DNA of 64,000 bases from Lophius americanus (GCA_037951165.1 JBBDHG010000043.1:2292501-2356500); one strand, 5' to 3'. Shown: positions 1 through 12,055, numbered from the stretch's first letter. Notes: generated by a model not told the origin, from the letters alone. Made by a program: numbers and translations.

Positions 1-281
1 TGCGTCTTAGGCTCTCATGACCCTGTCTTCACCGGAAGACTTTCATTAGATGACTTTGGTTGGTACTAACTACTGAAGATTGGGAACACCCAACAAGACT
101 TGAAAAACCGTTTGTAGGCATCATATTGACCTTCAAAGTCGCGTGGATCCTCACGATCACCCTTTATTACTACTTCCAATACAACAAAGTTTGAGTACAA
201 AATCTTCGGTGTAATATTTCTTGTAAGGAGATGATTCTGATTTGACCTTACACTGGTTGTAATATTATGGCTGATCGGTGT
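1..281 (-). mobile_element. Tc1-like transposon remnant (family I), 3'-truncated by window edge
   Basis: Read on the minus strand, this ends in a terminal inverted repeat whose outer bases (plus strand) are TTATGGCTGATCGGTG at about 266-281. The plus-strand text at 18-105 matches the antisense of the N-terminal DNA-binding region of fish Tc1-like transposases (blocks CATGACCCTGTC, GGTACTAACTACTG, GGGAACACCC). Many indels and stops destroy the frame. Similar copies lie at 4920, 13117, 46945 and 58460. Family assignment is from recall of the fish consensus, not from a search. Confidence 0.7.
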
Positions 282-1620
282 ATATAAATGAAGTCAAAGT
301 TTTTCATCAGATTCCCGATCTGTACTGAGTAAGATGTAGAGAGGCTCTAGTGACCTTGAGCACAGTCTGCATCACCCCACTCAACATCTTTCCCCTCATC
401 GCCGACCCTCCCCCTTGTAAATGACATCACCAAACAACATAGGGGGTCAAGTGAAGGTTCTCGCCCCGACCAGCCAACTGGAAAACTCACAGTTTCAGAG
501 GTCATAGTTAAGCCGCCCTATTGGGTGATTGGTCAGACAAATCAAATTAGCATCCCCTGGTGATTCCCCCCTTAAATCACCACCCATGAAGAATTAGACG
601 AGGGGGCTGCACATTTCATTTGACTGCTGGTATTTGGTCTGTGGGTGTGCAGAGAAGTCAACAATTAAACACACCTTGCAGCTCAGATATCACACAGGTG
701 CAAAATGCCGTGGCGTTCCACCTGTGTACCAATATTTCACAATGTGTTTCGTTGAACGGGTGATAATAAATGACGTGTTCCACGCCAGAATCCGCTTAAT
801 TAGCCTCACTACACCGCAGGGCTTGACTTCAAACACCAGCGTCAGCTGAAGGTGACATACCCCCCAGACACCCATAAAAATATGAACAGCAAATGCATCA
901 TTATACGAGCTATGGAGGGTTGGAGTAGGGGGTACCACGGTCGTGTATCTGCTATGAAGAAGACGTATCAACTTTTGGAATACGCTTTCGAGCATCTTTC
1001 CACGGAAAAAACAAATAATTAAGAGCTGGAAGAAAATGGAATTATTAAAAGGCAAAAACAAATGTATGTGTTGATTTTTGTGAAGCGAGTGCGATAAGTT
1101 TGGGAGTAGCTGGGTTGGAAAAGGACTTGTGTTATAATTATGCACAGTGCTGATGACATGATGATGAAAATAGAGAACTCACAGCAGATAAACGATGATT
1201 CATCATTCAGGTTCATCTTTTTTCTTAATGATGGGAATATAAAGACAGAGAATGAATTAAAGTAGAGGACTTGGACCGGATATTAACAACTGACCATGCT
1301 TTAACCACGAGATGATTTCTGGCGGTTTTGATGCTTTTCATCCGTTTCATCTGCTTTTATGAACTCTCTGAAAAATCAGAAATCACAAAGAGGTATGAAA
1401 TGAATGCAGAGTTTTCAGGGAATGTTCCATCTTTACCGTTACTGTAGAGCATGAATAGGCTTTAAGCGTTCACTTAAGTGTTTTAATTATTTACTACGCA
1501 TTCATGGCGGACATGTTTGATTACTGCAGCTACAGCTTTCCCAAACTAAACATAACGTATGAGATGTCTCCGATGTTGGAGCACCGGCGAAAACAAGCTG
1601 GAACTAAGCTGTTGCCTCCG
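282..1620. other. Unique intergenic DNA, no gene seen
   Basis: No exon, RNA gene or repeat was recognised. Open frames here are short and lack codon structure. The part at 350-660 is non-repetitive, less AT-rich than its surroundings, and carries an AGAGGTCA nuclear-receptor half-site near 497. Nothing further can be said from sequence alone. Confidence 0.5.
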
Positions 1621-1624
1621 ACAA

Positions 1625-2080
1625 TAAGGGGTATATTACCAAAAAGCCCCCGACATAAACAATCCCCCTGATAGAACTGATTGAAAAGTTATGTCCGATG
1701 TTTTATATGTAAAATATAATATATACAAGATAGATCTCCTCAAATCGATTCATACGCACCAAATTTGTACTTGGTTGAGAAGTTGTCCAAAAGACTGTGT
1801 TTTTCATTCAAAGCTACCCCTAGTGAACAGATATGAAATTTTAACGGAAGAGACGATGAATACAAGATCCTGTCAATTCATATAAACCAAATTTGGGCTA
1901 AATATGACAAATGCTTGAGAAATGAATGCCTAAAAAATTTGTAGATAAAGCTCCCCCTAGTGTCGGAAAATATACGACCGAACCTTTCCAAAATCAATCC
2001 AGTTTTTCCTCACACTAAGGTCTGTGTTGGTAGAAAATTTGAAAATGATTCTTGAAACACTTTTTGAGATTAACATGACG
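1625..2080 (+). repeat. Unclassified dispersed repeat 'X', copy A
   Basis: Shares ordered blocks with copies near 20340, 27430, 40185, 47430 and 62690. These are a block ending ATAGATCTCCTC followed by GCACCAAATTTG; a GAGAAGTTG/GAGAAAT block; the core AGCTCCCCCTAGTGTC at about 1950; CCTTTCCAAAATCAATCCAG; and CCTCACACTAAGGTCTGTG. The C-rich core occurs twice in this copy (about 1820 and 1951), so the unit seems internally reiterated. No open frame is conserved between copies. No terminal inverted repeats or tail were found, so its class is unknown. Confidence 0.7.
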
Positions 2081-2109
2081 GATTTGCGCCGGCGATGACG
2101 ATTTCATAA

Positions 2110-4915
2110 TATCCCTGACTTTTTGGATATATAAGAAAAGGGTGGAGGCCACCAATGGAACCACACGGGCCGTCAGATTTGGGTTTCTCCTCTAACCTTA
2201 AATCACACTCTGAACTAAGAGGAAACAAAGGTGGGTGTCAGGTGGGTGTCGGCAGCCAATCAGAACTAGATGCGGAGGACAGAAGGCAGACATTAATGAC
2301 ACACACATGAATGAACCGAATGACCCTCCACCACTAATAGTTGAATAATAGGAACACATGCCATTAGTCATTAGTCTCTACTACCCAATGACATCGCTTC
2401 AGCCAAAACATTATCTGTCCTGCTTATGTGTTCAACCTCCGAGTTGAAGGACCAGGAAAGCGACGACCATCACTTCAACCGTCGGTTTCGTTTCATCCAA
2501 TCGGTTGACGGTTGTGATCAGTGTAAATCATGTTTGGGCAATTAGACAAACTGATAAATCTCATAATGTTTCAGTGCTAATATGAATTCAAATCCTTCTT
2601 TTCTATGGTTGAGTACATCCTTGGGTGTCAGTTGAACTTTTTAAAAAATGACCAGGAGCTCCCTTTGAGAGGGAGATCACCGTATTCTCATAAATACATG
2701 CAAAGGCCGGTGTGTCTGAAAGGTGTGTTCAAACCGCGTGTAAGCACCGGTTCCTGGGACATCGACGATGCTCCGAGGATGACCTACCGTCTCTCTGATA
2801 TCCTTTTTATCCCCTTCCATTACTTTGACCTTGCTCACTAGAAGCATTTGGTAAGCAATAATTTATCTGCCAAATAAATGTGTTGGCTCCATGGGAATGT
2901 GTTTAAGGCGGTGGGGTCACTCACTAGGTCAGAAACGACGGCTCATAAATTGAAGCCGAACACGACTGGAGAGGAAGAGCGAGGAAATGATGATTTTGTG
3001 AGAAAAACATTTCTGGATGAAAAATTTGATGACTTTGAAAAAAAAAGTAAAACAATCCAGAGAGGGGAATACCGTGCCACTTTGAAATGCATGAAAGCAA
3101 GACCCATAAGGCGGCTTCATTGGTCGCCTTACCTTGAGTGAGCTCCGGCGCTAAGATGGGGCATCAGTCACTCTGACAGTGGGAGGTTAGAGGGCTCATT
3201 GAAGGAGTGAAGGCCAGTGTCCCTCGCTGGGATGTGAGATCATGAAGCTTTAGCTGCTTCTCACCTGTCTGGAAAATCTACTTACCTGCCTCACGTTCAA
3301 ACATTCAAGTGGGTGCTGGTTGTTGTGACATTGGGTGTCGCTCGGTAGAAAGATGGCTCTCATCCCTGAGAAGTAGTGTCTGTGAAACTTTGTTGAAATG
3401 CTTGGCGTGTTGGATTTGAGAGAAATGAATCTCTCTGGTAGTGCATCTCCTCTGAACGACACCTGAAGCTCGGTGCACATCGAACTAGTGATCCCAGGTG
3501 ATACAAATGCTAGTGTGAACACTGAGTGAACCAGGATTGAAAATGTGTTTCCATAAAAAAGACCAAGAGAACAGAACCTCAAGTATGAGGGCACCTGAAA
3601 TTCTGTACTTTAAATTATTTTTGTAATTGCTCCTACTGTTGCAGGTCATGGCACGGGGGTGGAGCCTATCCTAACTGGCGAGCTATGAGGTACACCACAA
3701 GTTTGACAGGTCACCACAGGGCCAACAAGTGGAGTCAGAACCATTTACATCAACAGCTATGAGCAATTTGGAATATTCAATATGGTACCTTTCAGGCCAG
3801 TGGTGGGGGGGAGGTTCTGGAGTGATCGCTCCACAGGAGGAGAGGTGTTTCACACTCAGCCCATGATGTGGGGAAGCGGTCAGGTTCGGGCGGGGATGTG
3901 GCGCTCTGAAGCTCACAGTCACCGCCGTCAGCCTCCCTCCCTGTGAGGCTGCTGGGTAGAAGACTGACGGCGCTGACGCGAATTGGATCCTCCGGGCTGC
4001 TGGACCCCTCCATTCATACCTAAACGTTTCACGAGTCCTCATGTTCGCTCTGACGGTGAGGCATGGCGCTTCGTTGCTTTTATCTTGTTGTAAATAATAA
4101 ATATGATGCTCAATTGGTCCAAATACAGTAACAGCTTCAGACATCTGTATGAACACGACGGCCTCCAGTACTGATCCGCTCCAACGAGATGAAAAGGGCT
4201 TTTTTCTAAGTGAGCATCAAAGAACATATTTGAACATTCAGCTGAAAGTACACAGAAACAATAGTAATGAGTATTATATTACACTTATTCAAATACATCT
4301 AACTTTTACAAACCGGACCTTTATTATGTGGCGTCTTTGAATGCTGGTCAGAACCACAGTGTAGCCCCCCCCAAAAAAGAAAAAAGGATTATTGGTCCAT
4401 TTAACATTACAGAACTAATTTGATTGAAGTTGCAATGAAATCTATTTTATTTAATGGCTCCTGCCAAACAAAAGCTGATCTTGGTCAGCAGCCATGTGAA
4501 ACAGAGGCTAGTGTGGGACGGGCCTCAGGCTGCCTTCAGATTGCTTTTCAAATTCTGTGTTGTTTCAACATGGGGTTGATTTTGGTCAGAATGTTGCATA
4601 ATGTCCTGATTCACTCGGCGAGTCGATGCCTGGTCTGCGTGTAACACAACGCTAGCGGTTTCTGTCGGGCGAGCTATTACCAAAAGGACAAGACTGCTAC
4701 TTTGACAATTAAGCGGGTCAGCGGGATCAATATGTTATTTAGTGATTCTTCTAGCTTGCATTTGAATTTTGCACGCCTTGCACATGACAATCTCTTCTAC
4801 ACTCCCGGCATGGAGCTGCTTTGCCAAGGTAAGCACATACGTGCATAAGAAATGAGCCCGGAACAACACAGACGCATTTTACGAACCTATTTGTATGTAA
4901 ATTTCATCACACGTA
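2110..4915. other. Intergenic DNA with one short fish repeat fragment
   Basis: No coding exon was recognised. At about 3640-3715 the text (GGTCATGGCACGGGGGTGGAGCCTATCC, given here in parts: CACGGGGGTGGAGCC, then ACAGGTCACCACAGGGCC) matches a very common fish LINE-associated fragment. The block at 3780-4020 is GC-richer and non-repetitive. The remainder is unique AT-rich DNA. Confidence 0.45.
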
Positions 4916-4921
4916 GAAGGA

Positions 4922-5398
4922 ACGGCCATATCATTAGAACTACTGACAGTTGACGTCTGAACACCATTGATTATCTCGTTACAATGGCGTCTGTCAGTGG
5001 GTGGGATATATGAGGCAGCAAAGGAGCGTCCCTGGAGCTGCAGGTCTTGTCTGTGAACTGGTTACTTCCTACCAAAATGATCTCATGAAGAACAAATGGT
5101 GAATAAGCCACAGGGTCGTGGTTGACCAAGGATCGCTGAGGCTCGTGGGGAGAGAAGGCTCCCAAAACATCTACTGTGGCAGAAAGTATATACTATCCAC
5201 GTTCCAACTGCACATTTCATTTCATTTAATTGTATATAATGTTAATCTGTATTCTGTAATATGCTCTTTGCGGCTGTAATACCGAAATTCCCCTGGTGTG
5301 GGACTAATAAAGGTTTATCTTATCTAAGCTGAATTGCTGAAAAAGCGGACCAACACAATGTGAGGCAGGTAGTTTTAATGTTATGGTTGATTGTTCCA
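4922..5398 (+). mobile_element. Tc1-like transposon remnant (family I), internally deleted
   Basis: The left end resembles the family terminal repeat (GGCCATATCATTAGAACTAC), followed by the family leader (GATTATCTCGTTACAATGGC, then GTGGGATATATGAGGCAGCA). Bases 5108-5160 match the transposase region around CACAGGGTCGTGG. The right end reads GTTTTAATGTTATGGTTGAT. Most of the transposase is deleted. A LINE 3' tail (5187-5327) splits the remaining match just before GAATTGCTGAAAAAG, so the LINE inserted after the Tc1-like copy. Confidence 0.75.
5187..5327 (+). mobile_element. 5'-truncated LINE 3' tail nested in Tc1-like copy
   Basis: The segment ends GTGTGGGACTAATAAAGG followed by TTTATCTTATCT, the typical 3' tail of a widespread teleost non-LTR element. 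It is preceded by GTAATATGCTCTTTGC. Only the 3' end is present, as expected from 5' truncation during target-primed reverse transcription. The exact clade (L2/Maui-like or Rex-like) cannot be fixed from this much sequence. Confidence 0.65.
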
Positions 5399-6129
5399 TT
5401 AAATTACAGCTTTTCATGGATCAGGTTAGTTAGATAAAACTTAAACCACCCTTTATTCCTGGCATACGGTACATCGCTGAATAATTTACTTCTGTCATTG
5501 ACCATCATAATGGTTATAATTAATATCTGCCAAACTCCAAAACATACATGTGAACCAATTAGCATATGTATATTTACATTAAGAACCCACCCCCCCAGTG
5601 AGTCTCACAGAACCGGGCCTACGCTTCCAGTCAGCTTTGAAAAGGAATCGGAGTAGAATGACTTAAATGAGACCCGCCAGATTCCACTTTCATCAGGTGT
5701 TGTTTGTCAGGAGGAACCAGGTGGAAATGTTAACCTGATCAATTCAGTTCATCATTTCCAATATAATAAAGCAAATTTATAGCATTTATCGGCCAGATGT
5801 GAGACCGTATGGGGGGCAGGATCCAATAAAAGAAGCACGATAAAGCAGCTCAACTAGCAGATAACATAAAGTTTAATTTATGAATGGAGGCTCCTGCTCA
5901 GCGAGGAAGAGGAGGAAGCACATGTGTGTGTCGGAGCGTAGCTGTTTATGAAATTAACAATGTATAATCTATACCGTAAGCTCCAGTTCTCATCACAAAG
6001 GCTATTAATCATGTTGCATAAAGTGTTCAGAGTATATAAAATGTATGCCGGTGACTATTTTTATAGGTTTTTCCACAAATAGGATGAGAAAGTAAAATAA
6101 AAGGGAAACATCTGCTAGAAAAAGCACTT

Positions 6130-6265
6130 CTTCATTTAAATACATTTATTCAAGTAAGTATAAATATGTGGTACTTCAGATTCATGCTACTTTAAACTTC
6201 TAACCCGTTACATTTGTCCGTCAGCTGTAATTACTAACTACTTTAAAGATTATATATTTTTTTCA
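6130..6265 (+). mobile_element. hAT-like non-autonomous element, left-part fragment
   Basis: Bases from TTCAAGTAAGTATAAATATG through TTACTAACTACTTTAAAG follow, with many changes, the first 150 bases of a common fish hAT-type element whose better copy begins at 32692. A matching right end sits at 7780-7893, so one old copy may have been opened by later insertions. Confidence 0.5.
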
Positions 6266-6267
6266 TA

Positions 6268-7590
6268 CATTTTCATGCATCTCCATATGAAGGATTCCGT
6301 GATTCTTTATGCGGTAGGAAAATTCTCCGCCCGCTGAAGCTGCGGGTGCAGCTGTGGTTCATGAGGTGGCGCTGCCAACAACCCACGGAGAGGTCGGTGG
6401 TTCTGCACTTGAGTCCACGTCTCGTAGCGTCCTTGAGTGAAACACTGAGCCCCAGTTGTCGTGTCTGTGTTCACTTATTTCATTTCTCGGTTATTTCTTG
6501 GGTGGTTTTATTTTGAAGGTTGACTTTCATCATCCTGCCCTGTGTTTCTTCTTTTATTCTGAAAGTTTTTTTTAATTTTTAATCTGTTTGTGTCAGCTTT
6601 ACTCTTCCTGCATCGTTTCTTTTTACCCCTTTTTACCCCTTTTGCCCCGCCGTTTATTTTTTGTCCCTCTTGTGTCTTGTTGTCGCTCTGCTCCTCCTCC
6701 CTCTCTGTGTCTCTCCTCTGATTCTATTCTCCTCCTGTCTGATTGTTCATCATTTACACCTGTGTTCCCCTCCCAGCTGTGTCTCATTGTCTCGTTAAGA
6801 CCACTGTCTTTAAGTCTGTGTCTCTCTCTTCTACGCCGGTTTGTTCCGGGTGTTTCTGGGCCCAGCCGTCCTTTCAGCGGGTTTCCTAGTGAGAATATTT
6901 CGTAGAGTTTTTCTGTGGATTTTACTGGTTTTGGGCGGACTTTTGTTTTTTGGCTAATGCCTTTTGGATTGTTTGCTTCATTGGTCTGATCACACAGTTT
7001 TGCCTGATTGTTTGCCTGTTTTCTGGATTTTGGATTCACGTATTAAATCGATATGATAACTGCTGAATATTATAATACATACATGTGCAATTGAATAGAT
7101 AATATAACAATCCAATCAGCGAGGTATGGAGAACGGGTGGGATTAAATAAATCCATATTTCTTCTCACTCCTTTTGGAATATGTAAATATGTAAACCAAG
7201 TGTATTGTTTTTCATAGTCTTTAAATTCTGTTTATTTTTTTCGGTCTAGCCACTATGCCTTTTACTTAATTTTCATCTATTACACTTTATTATTTTTAAA
7301 TAGTTTCTTGTGTGCTTTAACTTTTGTTTTTTTACATATTCGAAATAAACATTTAAATCAAATTAGTGTCTATTTTAGCGGCGCCTCCTCTGCCTCCATT
7401 GTGTGTCTGACACCAATGTGCTCCGCGGGTGAGTTTCAGGCTCCGCCCACTGCTCCTCAGGGATGGATCAAATACGAAGCGCAAATTTTAGCCTGTATTT
7501 AAGTATCCTCAACCTGATAAAGGAGTCAGATTACCTGTCAGGTAATCTGATTACCTGAGAAAATAACTTATTTACATATTAGACTTCTTT
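6268..7590. other. Intergenic DNA with CT-rich tract
   Basis: No gene was recognised. Bases 6590-6900 are a degenerate pyrimidine-rich stretch (CTCCTCC and TCTCTCC runs) that keeps a Ser/Leu/Pro-rich frame open on the plus strand purely through composition. A 25-base perfect hairpin lies at 7526-7550. Confidence 0.4.
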
Positions 7591-7596
7591 CATGTG

Positions 7597-7645
7597 GTGT
7601 CCCCCATGGCACCGCCCTTGGACCCTTACTCTTTAGCATAGGACA
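7597..7645 (+). mobile_element. Non-LTR retrotransposon RT fragment
   Basis: Bases 7599-7640 translate as GVPHGTALGPLLFS, a clear form of the GVPQGSxLGPLLF motif in LINE reverse transcriptases. Neither flank continues the match, so this is a small relic. Confidence 0.5.
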
Positions 7646-7779
7646 TGCTGAAACTGGGTCATGTTATAAACAGGTTAAGTCATGTGCACACGTTTTTCAC
7701 TAAGAAATAGAGAGTGGAAACGTGCTCAGCCACACAGTTGAACTGGACATCAAAGGGTTACGCACATTTTAGGGATAAT

Positions 7780-7893
7780 ACTTTCATTCTTTTAATTAAG
7801 TGATATTTTGAATCCTGGCCTTTTACTTGTAGGGAAGTTTTTTCAGAGTGTGGTTATTCTAAAAGATCTGAGCACTTCGTCCACCACATCAAA
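7780..7893 (+). mobile_element. hAT-like non-autonomous element, right end
   Basis: The blocks TTTTACTTGTAGGGAAGTTT, CAGAGTGTGGTTATT and AAAGATCTGAGCACTTCGTC, followed by CACCAC, match the right end of the common fish element that begins CAGTGGTGGA (see 32692). The end is CACCAC rather than the usual CACCACTG, so the terminus is slightly decayed. Confidence 0.6.
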
Positions 7894-8530
7894 CCTCTTC
7901 CTTCCTTGAAAGAGCCATCAAAGGAATCTCTCTGTCAATATCCAGGCGGGTCTTTGTTTTCTAAATCTTTCAGTGTTTGGAGAGAAGAAATCCTCAGAAC
8001 TTTCTCTTAACGTCTGTTTGACGCCACCAGATTGCAGCGGTTGGGTGGAAAAAGCTCCTGAAGTCAGAGCCGAGAATTAGCTTTATATGAAATCATGTGT
8101 CACTGATTGCCAGGCCGGGTCAAACAAATGTTAGACCCTCATCAGACAGAAGAAAATACTCACTTATCTGCTTATTTATTCAGTTGCCTGATGAAGATTT
8201 AATGCTTAAGCCTCTCAAATAAATGTTATTCTGGTGAATTAGACGGTCTGTGGTATTAAACTGGGTTCAAAAAGTAAATATATGATTCTTTCTTCTGCCG
8301 TTTTCAGTTGAACATTTTTCCTGTTCCGCATCAAACAGAAATCAGACACCAACTAATGAACATAATTGAGCATTATTAGCTGGAGCCGGGACCTCGAGGC
8401 TCAATGGAGATGATGGACTCATGGTATCCACTTCACATAATTGGCCAAATAAAATAAATTATTTTAGATTTGAGTCAAATATAATAGGGTGATTGTTTTA
8501 CAGCATTTAAATGATTAAAATGAAATGCTC
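7894..8530. other. Unique intergenic DNA
   Basis: No gene, RNA or repeat was recognised in this AT-rich stretch. Confidence 0.4.
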
Positions 8531-9440
8531 TCTCCTTGTTGAAATGCTTCTTTAATCGCTGCAGCGGCAGTGAAACTGGTGGATCCCTGGATCTGAGGAT
8601 GATTAAAGATGAAGCTTCCAGCTTGTCGGTGAGAACTGGAGCTCAGTCTGGCTGCAATCAGTCGTTGTTTGCTCTAATTTGCCACCTGCCGTCGGGCCAT
8701 GACTCAGGTGGTCAAACCGCTGCCAGGGGTCTTCTGGTACAGCTCCATCCACACTATATGAGCGTGAGAGGAGATCTGAGAGAGTGCAAGTGGCCAGTCC
8801 ACAGAGCAGATGTTGGGAGCCCAACATTAACGACGCCTAATCGCTAATTAAGGCGGGCTTCTGATGAGGCCCGGACGAGACCCACAGAGGAGCCTTTAAG
8901 TCGGGTTGTAAAACAGCTGCAATCACGCAAAATAATTAGGGAGATTCATGGCTGCAGTTGTGCATAAATACGCGCACGGACTCATTACTGCCTCACGCCA
9001 AATCTAACAATGCAGCATACGGCGAGGCTCTGATAAATGGAAGAAATGCCGCGGAGAGAAAAGAAAACAAAGCTAATGCGCTCCGTTGTTGTCTTTGGGT
9101 TGAGTCATGGGTGCAGTGGTTGGTGGGGATGTGAACTGTACACAACCTGAGGGTCAATGGCAGTGTTTGTTTGTGTTGGAATATGACTGACTTGGTCTGA
9201 TGATGCATTTGCCCTGTGGACCGTTCACAATGAGGAAATCAAAAGCGGGGGAGAGCGAGAGAATGGACCAGATGGGAGACTGAGATGGATTGGCCGGGCT
9301 AACAGGCAGATGTTTATGGGCCATTATTTACAAGCTCTTTAATCTGGGCTATTTCCTCGCCCTTGGCAATGGATAGGTCTGTGGGTCATGCTGCCTGAAC
9401 CCCTCCACCAGTGGTCATCCATCTCCCTCTCTAAATGACA
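8531..9440. promoter_or_regulatory. Candidate conserved non-coding block
   Basis: This is a non-repetitive stretch of balanced composition inside an AT- and repeat-rich region. It carries homeodomain-type cores (CTAATTAAG at 8844-8852, AATAATTAGG near 8931) and GC-rich surroundings. Such blocks are common in gene deserts beside COUP-TF genes, but conservation cannot be tested here, so this is inference. Confidence 0.3.
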
Positions 9441-9740
9441 CCCAGTGTGAGAGAGAGAGAGAGAAAGAGGGTGGGAGAGCGAGCAGTTTAGAAAATTAAA
9501 AGATTTTTTTTTTTTAATGAATTTCTACGGGGTCGTTTTTTTGTTTTTTTTACTTCAGCATATCCTGAGAAAAAAATATCCAAACATGCGTTTCATTATT
9601 ACAGATTTATTCCAATAAAGATAATTAGTTATGGGTATCTTCGGCTAAATTAAATGTACATAGTCTTTTTAACGCTACTTAAAATGAGAAGGAGGCTGAG
9701 GAGGAGGAGGAGGAGGAAACGATAGAAGAAGCGATGGTTT
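9441..9740. repeat. Low-complexity purine and T-rich tracts
   Basis: Contains a GAGAGAGAGAGA run near 9450, poly-T tracts at 9505-9550, and a GAGGAGGAGGAGGAGG run near 9700. No other structure was seen. Confidence 0.6.
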
Positions 9741-10345
9741 GCATGAGGAAAAGAGGAAGGACATCATTTCCTCTATATCATTTCGGCAGCTCATATCCAT
9801 CCAGTCAGAGGAGTCTGAGTGATGCTATGACCATTAGGCCAGCAGCGTCTCTCCTCTATCTCCTGCCGGCAGACTTGAGCCTAATTTTCCCATCTGCTGG
9901 ATGAATATTAGCCCAATTGCTGTCTGTATCGATTCGTGCTAAGGTTAAAAGCTTGCAGGACCTTGGTTTGAATATGGGTTGCCTGGCAACTGCTCCACTC
10001 CACCCCTTAAGCTCCACCCTCCTTCAGCTTTCACGGACAGCTTCATGTGGGGACGTGGGGGTGAGGTTTAGGTGTTGGGGGTAGGCAGGGCCCGGCCCAG
10101 CCAGATAGCAGAAGCGCGGACCTTGATTTCCAGCCCCGTCAGTGATTAAATGCTCCCCCCTCTGCCTGACATTGTGACCTTAACCCCCGGACCTCCGTGC
10201 TTTTGGGTCACTTAACCTTGAACCCAATTACAAGATAAGGTTACTTAAGTGTGACCCTCCGTGTGCCCCTCACTCACTTAATAGGACGGGCTCCGGGAGA
10301 AAAGGGCCAGCGTAGCTGATACGCCTCTAGGTTAATTCGCTGGGT
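9741..10345. promoter_or_regulatory. Candidate enhancer with X-box and nuclear-receptor half-sites
   Basis: This is a non-repetitive block. At 9978-9990 it contains GTTGCCTGGCAAC, a near-perfect palindrome that fits the RFX X-box. At 10175-10257 it has several nuclear-receptor half-site-like words: TGACCT, GGGTCA, AACCTTGA (reverse of the TCAAGGTT-type extended half-site) and GTGACCC. Binding by COUP-TF or ERR/SF-1-type receptors is possible but is inference only. Confidence 0.3.
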
Positions 10346-11012
10346 TGCCAAAGGTCGCGGGCAGCGGTCATAAAGAACAGGATTGCAATTCGATTTCTCA
10401 TGCAAAGTGAGACTCAGCAATACGATATCTCGGCGGCGGCCAAAGAGCAGCGGCAGCAGGGCTCGCGTTCTGATAAGACGCTTTCGTCGTCAGGTACCGA
10501 CGCTGCGACCAATTATCCCAAAAATCTGCATGTCTGCAAAGTCCTTCTGATGACTTCCTGTATGTCCTCCTTACTATCGTCATCATCAACATGCATGAAT
10601 CCATTTTGAATTCCAATGACATGATGTTCACTCTACAATTCATTTAGCCACACTCCCTTAGCCTTTATGCTAAGTATCACCTTTTTTTTTTGACGGGTGC
10701 TGATGAATCTTTTTAGATTAGATTTCCCAATCAATCAAACTTTATTTTAATAAAACTTTAAAAAATGTTGTTTGTTACAGGTGACTGACAAATAAAAAAA
10801 TAAAAAAATAAAACGTTAAAGATACAAACAATAGAATAACAAAGCAGAGCAGGAATGACCGTTGCGTACCTGTAGATGGATTAATGGCAGGTGGGAGCAT
10901 GAAAGATGAATATTCAGAATAAATCAATATACAAAAAAAAAACCCAGGAAACATTTGAATCTTCTTGAAAAAGCCGCCTCCTTGTTTTATTTCATCAGCA
11001 CCACACGTTTAA
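10346..11012. other. Intergenic DNA with short LINE-tail-like repeat
   Basis: No gene was seen. Bases 10728-10770 (CAATCAATCAAACTTTATTT) resemble the tail of a fish LINE that usually continues with ATATAG. The rest is AT-rich unique DNA with short A- and T-runs. Confidence 0.4.
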
Positions 11013-11014
11013 AA

Positions 11015-11310
11015 TCACCATAGTGCAGCCATCTTGGAACGAAGGTGAATCTGTTCAGTCAGGTTCAGGTCCAGACTTTGATTAGACCACTCCAAGACTT
11101 TTGTTCTGTTGGATCCATTCAGATGTGGACACACTCTTCTGTTTTGGGTCACTGTCTTGAAGCACAACCCAGTTGCACTTGAGCTTCTGCTCACAGAGTG
11201 ATGACCAGACATTCTCCTTCAGAAAACTTTTGCAGAAGAATTCCTGATGGCCTCAATGATGGAACGATTGAGAACATCACAGGTCCATCAGAGCTTCTTC
11301 TCACTTCCAG
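11015..11310 (-). mobile_element. Tc1-like transposase remnant (family II), C-terminal part
   Basis: On the minus strand the segments VVLQDSDPKQKSVSTSEW and, in another frame, TKVLEWSNQSLDLN match the conserved Tc1/mariner transposase stretch around the second catalytic Asp (usually QDNDPKHTS) and the VLEWPSQSPDLN block. KENV upstream corresponds to the ILKENV block. A frameshift separates the blocks and the frame carries stops, so the copy is dead. It differs from the family I copies and resembles 45680-46265. Confidence 0.75.
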
Positions 11311-11319
11311 GTACTGCAA

Positions 11320-12055
11320 GTCTCCAAAGTATTCATTTTAAATTATGAATATGATTACATTTCTTTTATACCAACCAACATCACATGTTGCAAATGTATT
11401 TTAATGTTGAGAACTGCTATTCGCGGTTATACTGCTAGCGTCTGACAGTCGCTGTAGTGTATTTTACGTTGTCTTCCTCACGTCTTCCTCACAGGACCAA
11501 GAGGTCAGGAGCACTGAGCGTCAAACCATCTCAGTTTAACTAAGCCAATAATGTGTGACTGGTTTGTTTTGTCCTATGTCACGTCCTGGATATATCATGT
11601 GGTAAACTCTTACCCTGCCTCTAACCTCTCAATTTGCCAGTATCCCTCTTGGATAAAAGCCAACGGGCTGGCTTAACGGGCCGGTCCACATCAGAGCCCA
11701 CAGGCGGTGAGGTGAGAGGTGGAGGAGTGAGCAAGGCCAGAGAAAAAAAAGCGCCAAATGTCACGTTACAGCCTGCTGTGATAACGCCGGTGAATGGGCG
11801 ACGCCCAAACCCATTGCTTTTACTCTTGTAGTTGTGCGCTAGGACACATTCAGGAGGGAGTCCTCCAGAAACATGTGCTGACGAAAGTCATTAAAGGAGG
11901 CCAGGTAAACTATGAGGAAGTTAATAATTAGTCAAAAAAAGCTCTACTTTCTAAATACACCATTAAAATGTTTTTAAGAATTATAATTTAAAAAATGTCC
12001 AAAAGACAAGATTCATTACAACTTATTTACCCTTTATATATATAAATACAGATGA
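11320..12055. other. Unique intergenic DNA
   Basis: No gene, RNA or recognised repeat. Composition is AT-rich towards the end. Confidence 0.4.

Noticed and set aside
5616..5640. GAACCGGGCCTACGCTTCCAG as another repeat X copy
   Set aside because: Only about 15 bases match the family start; too short to support.
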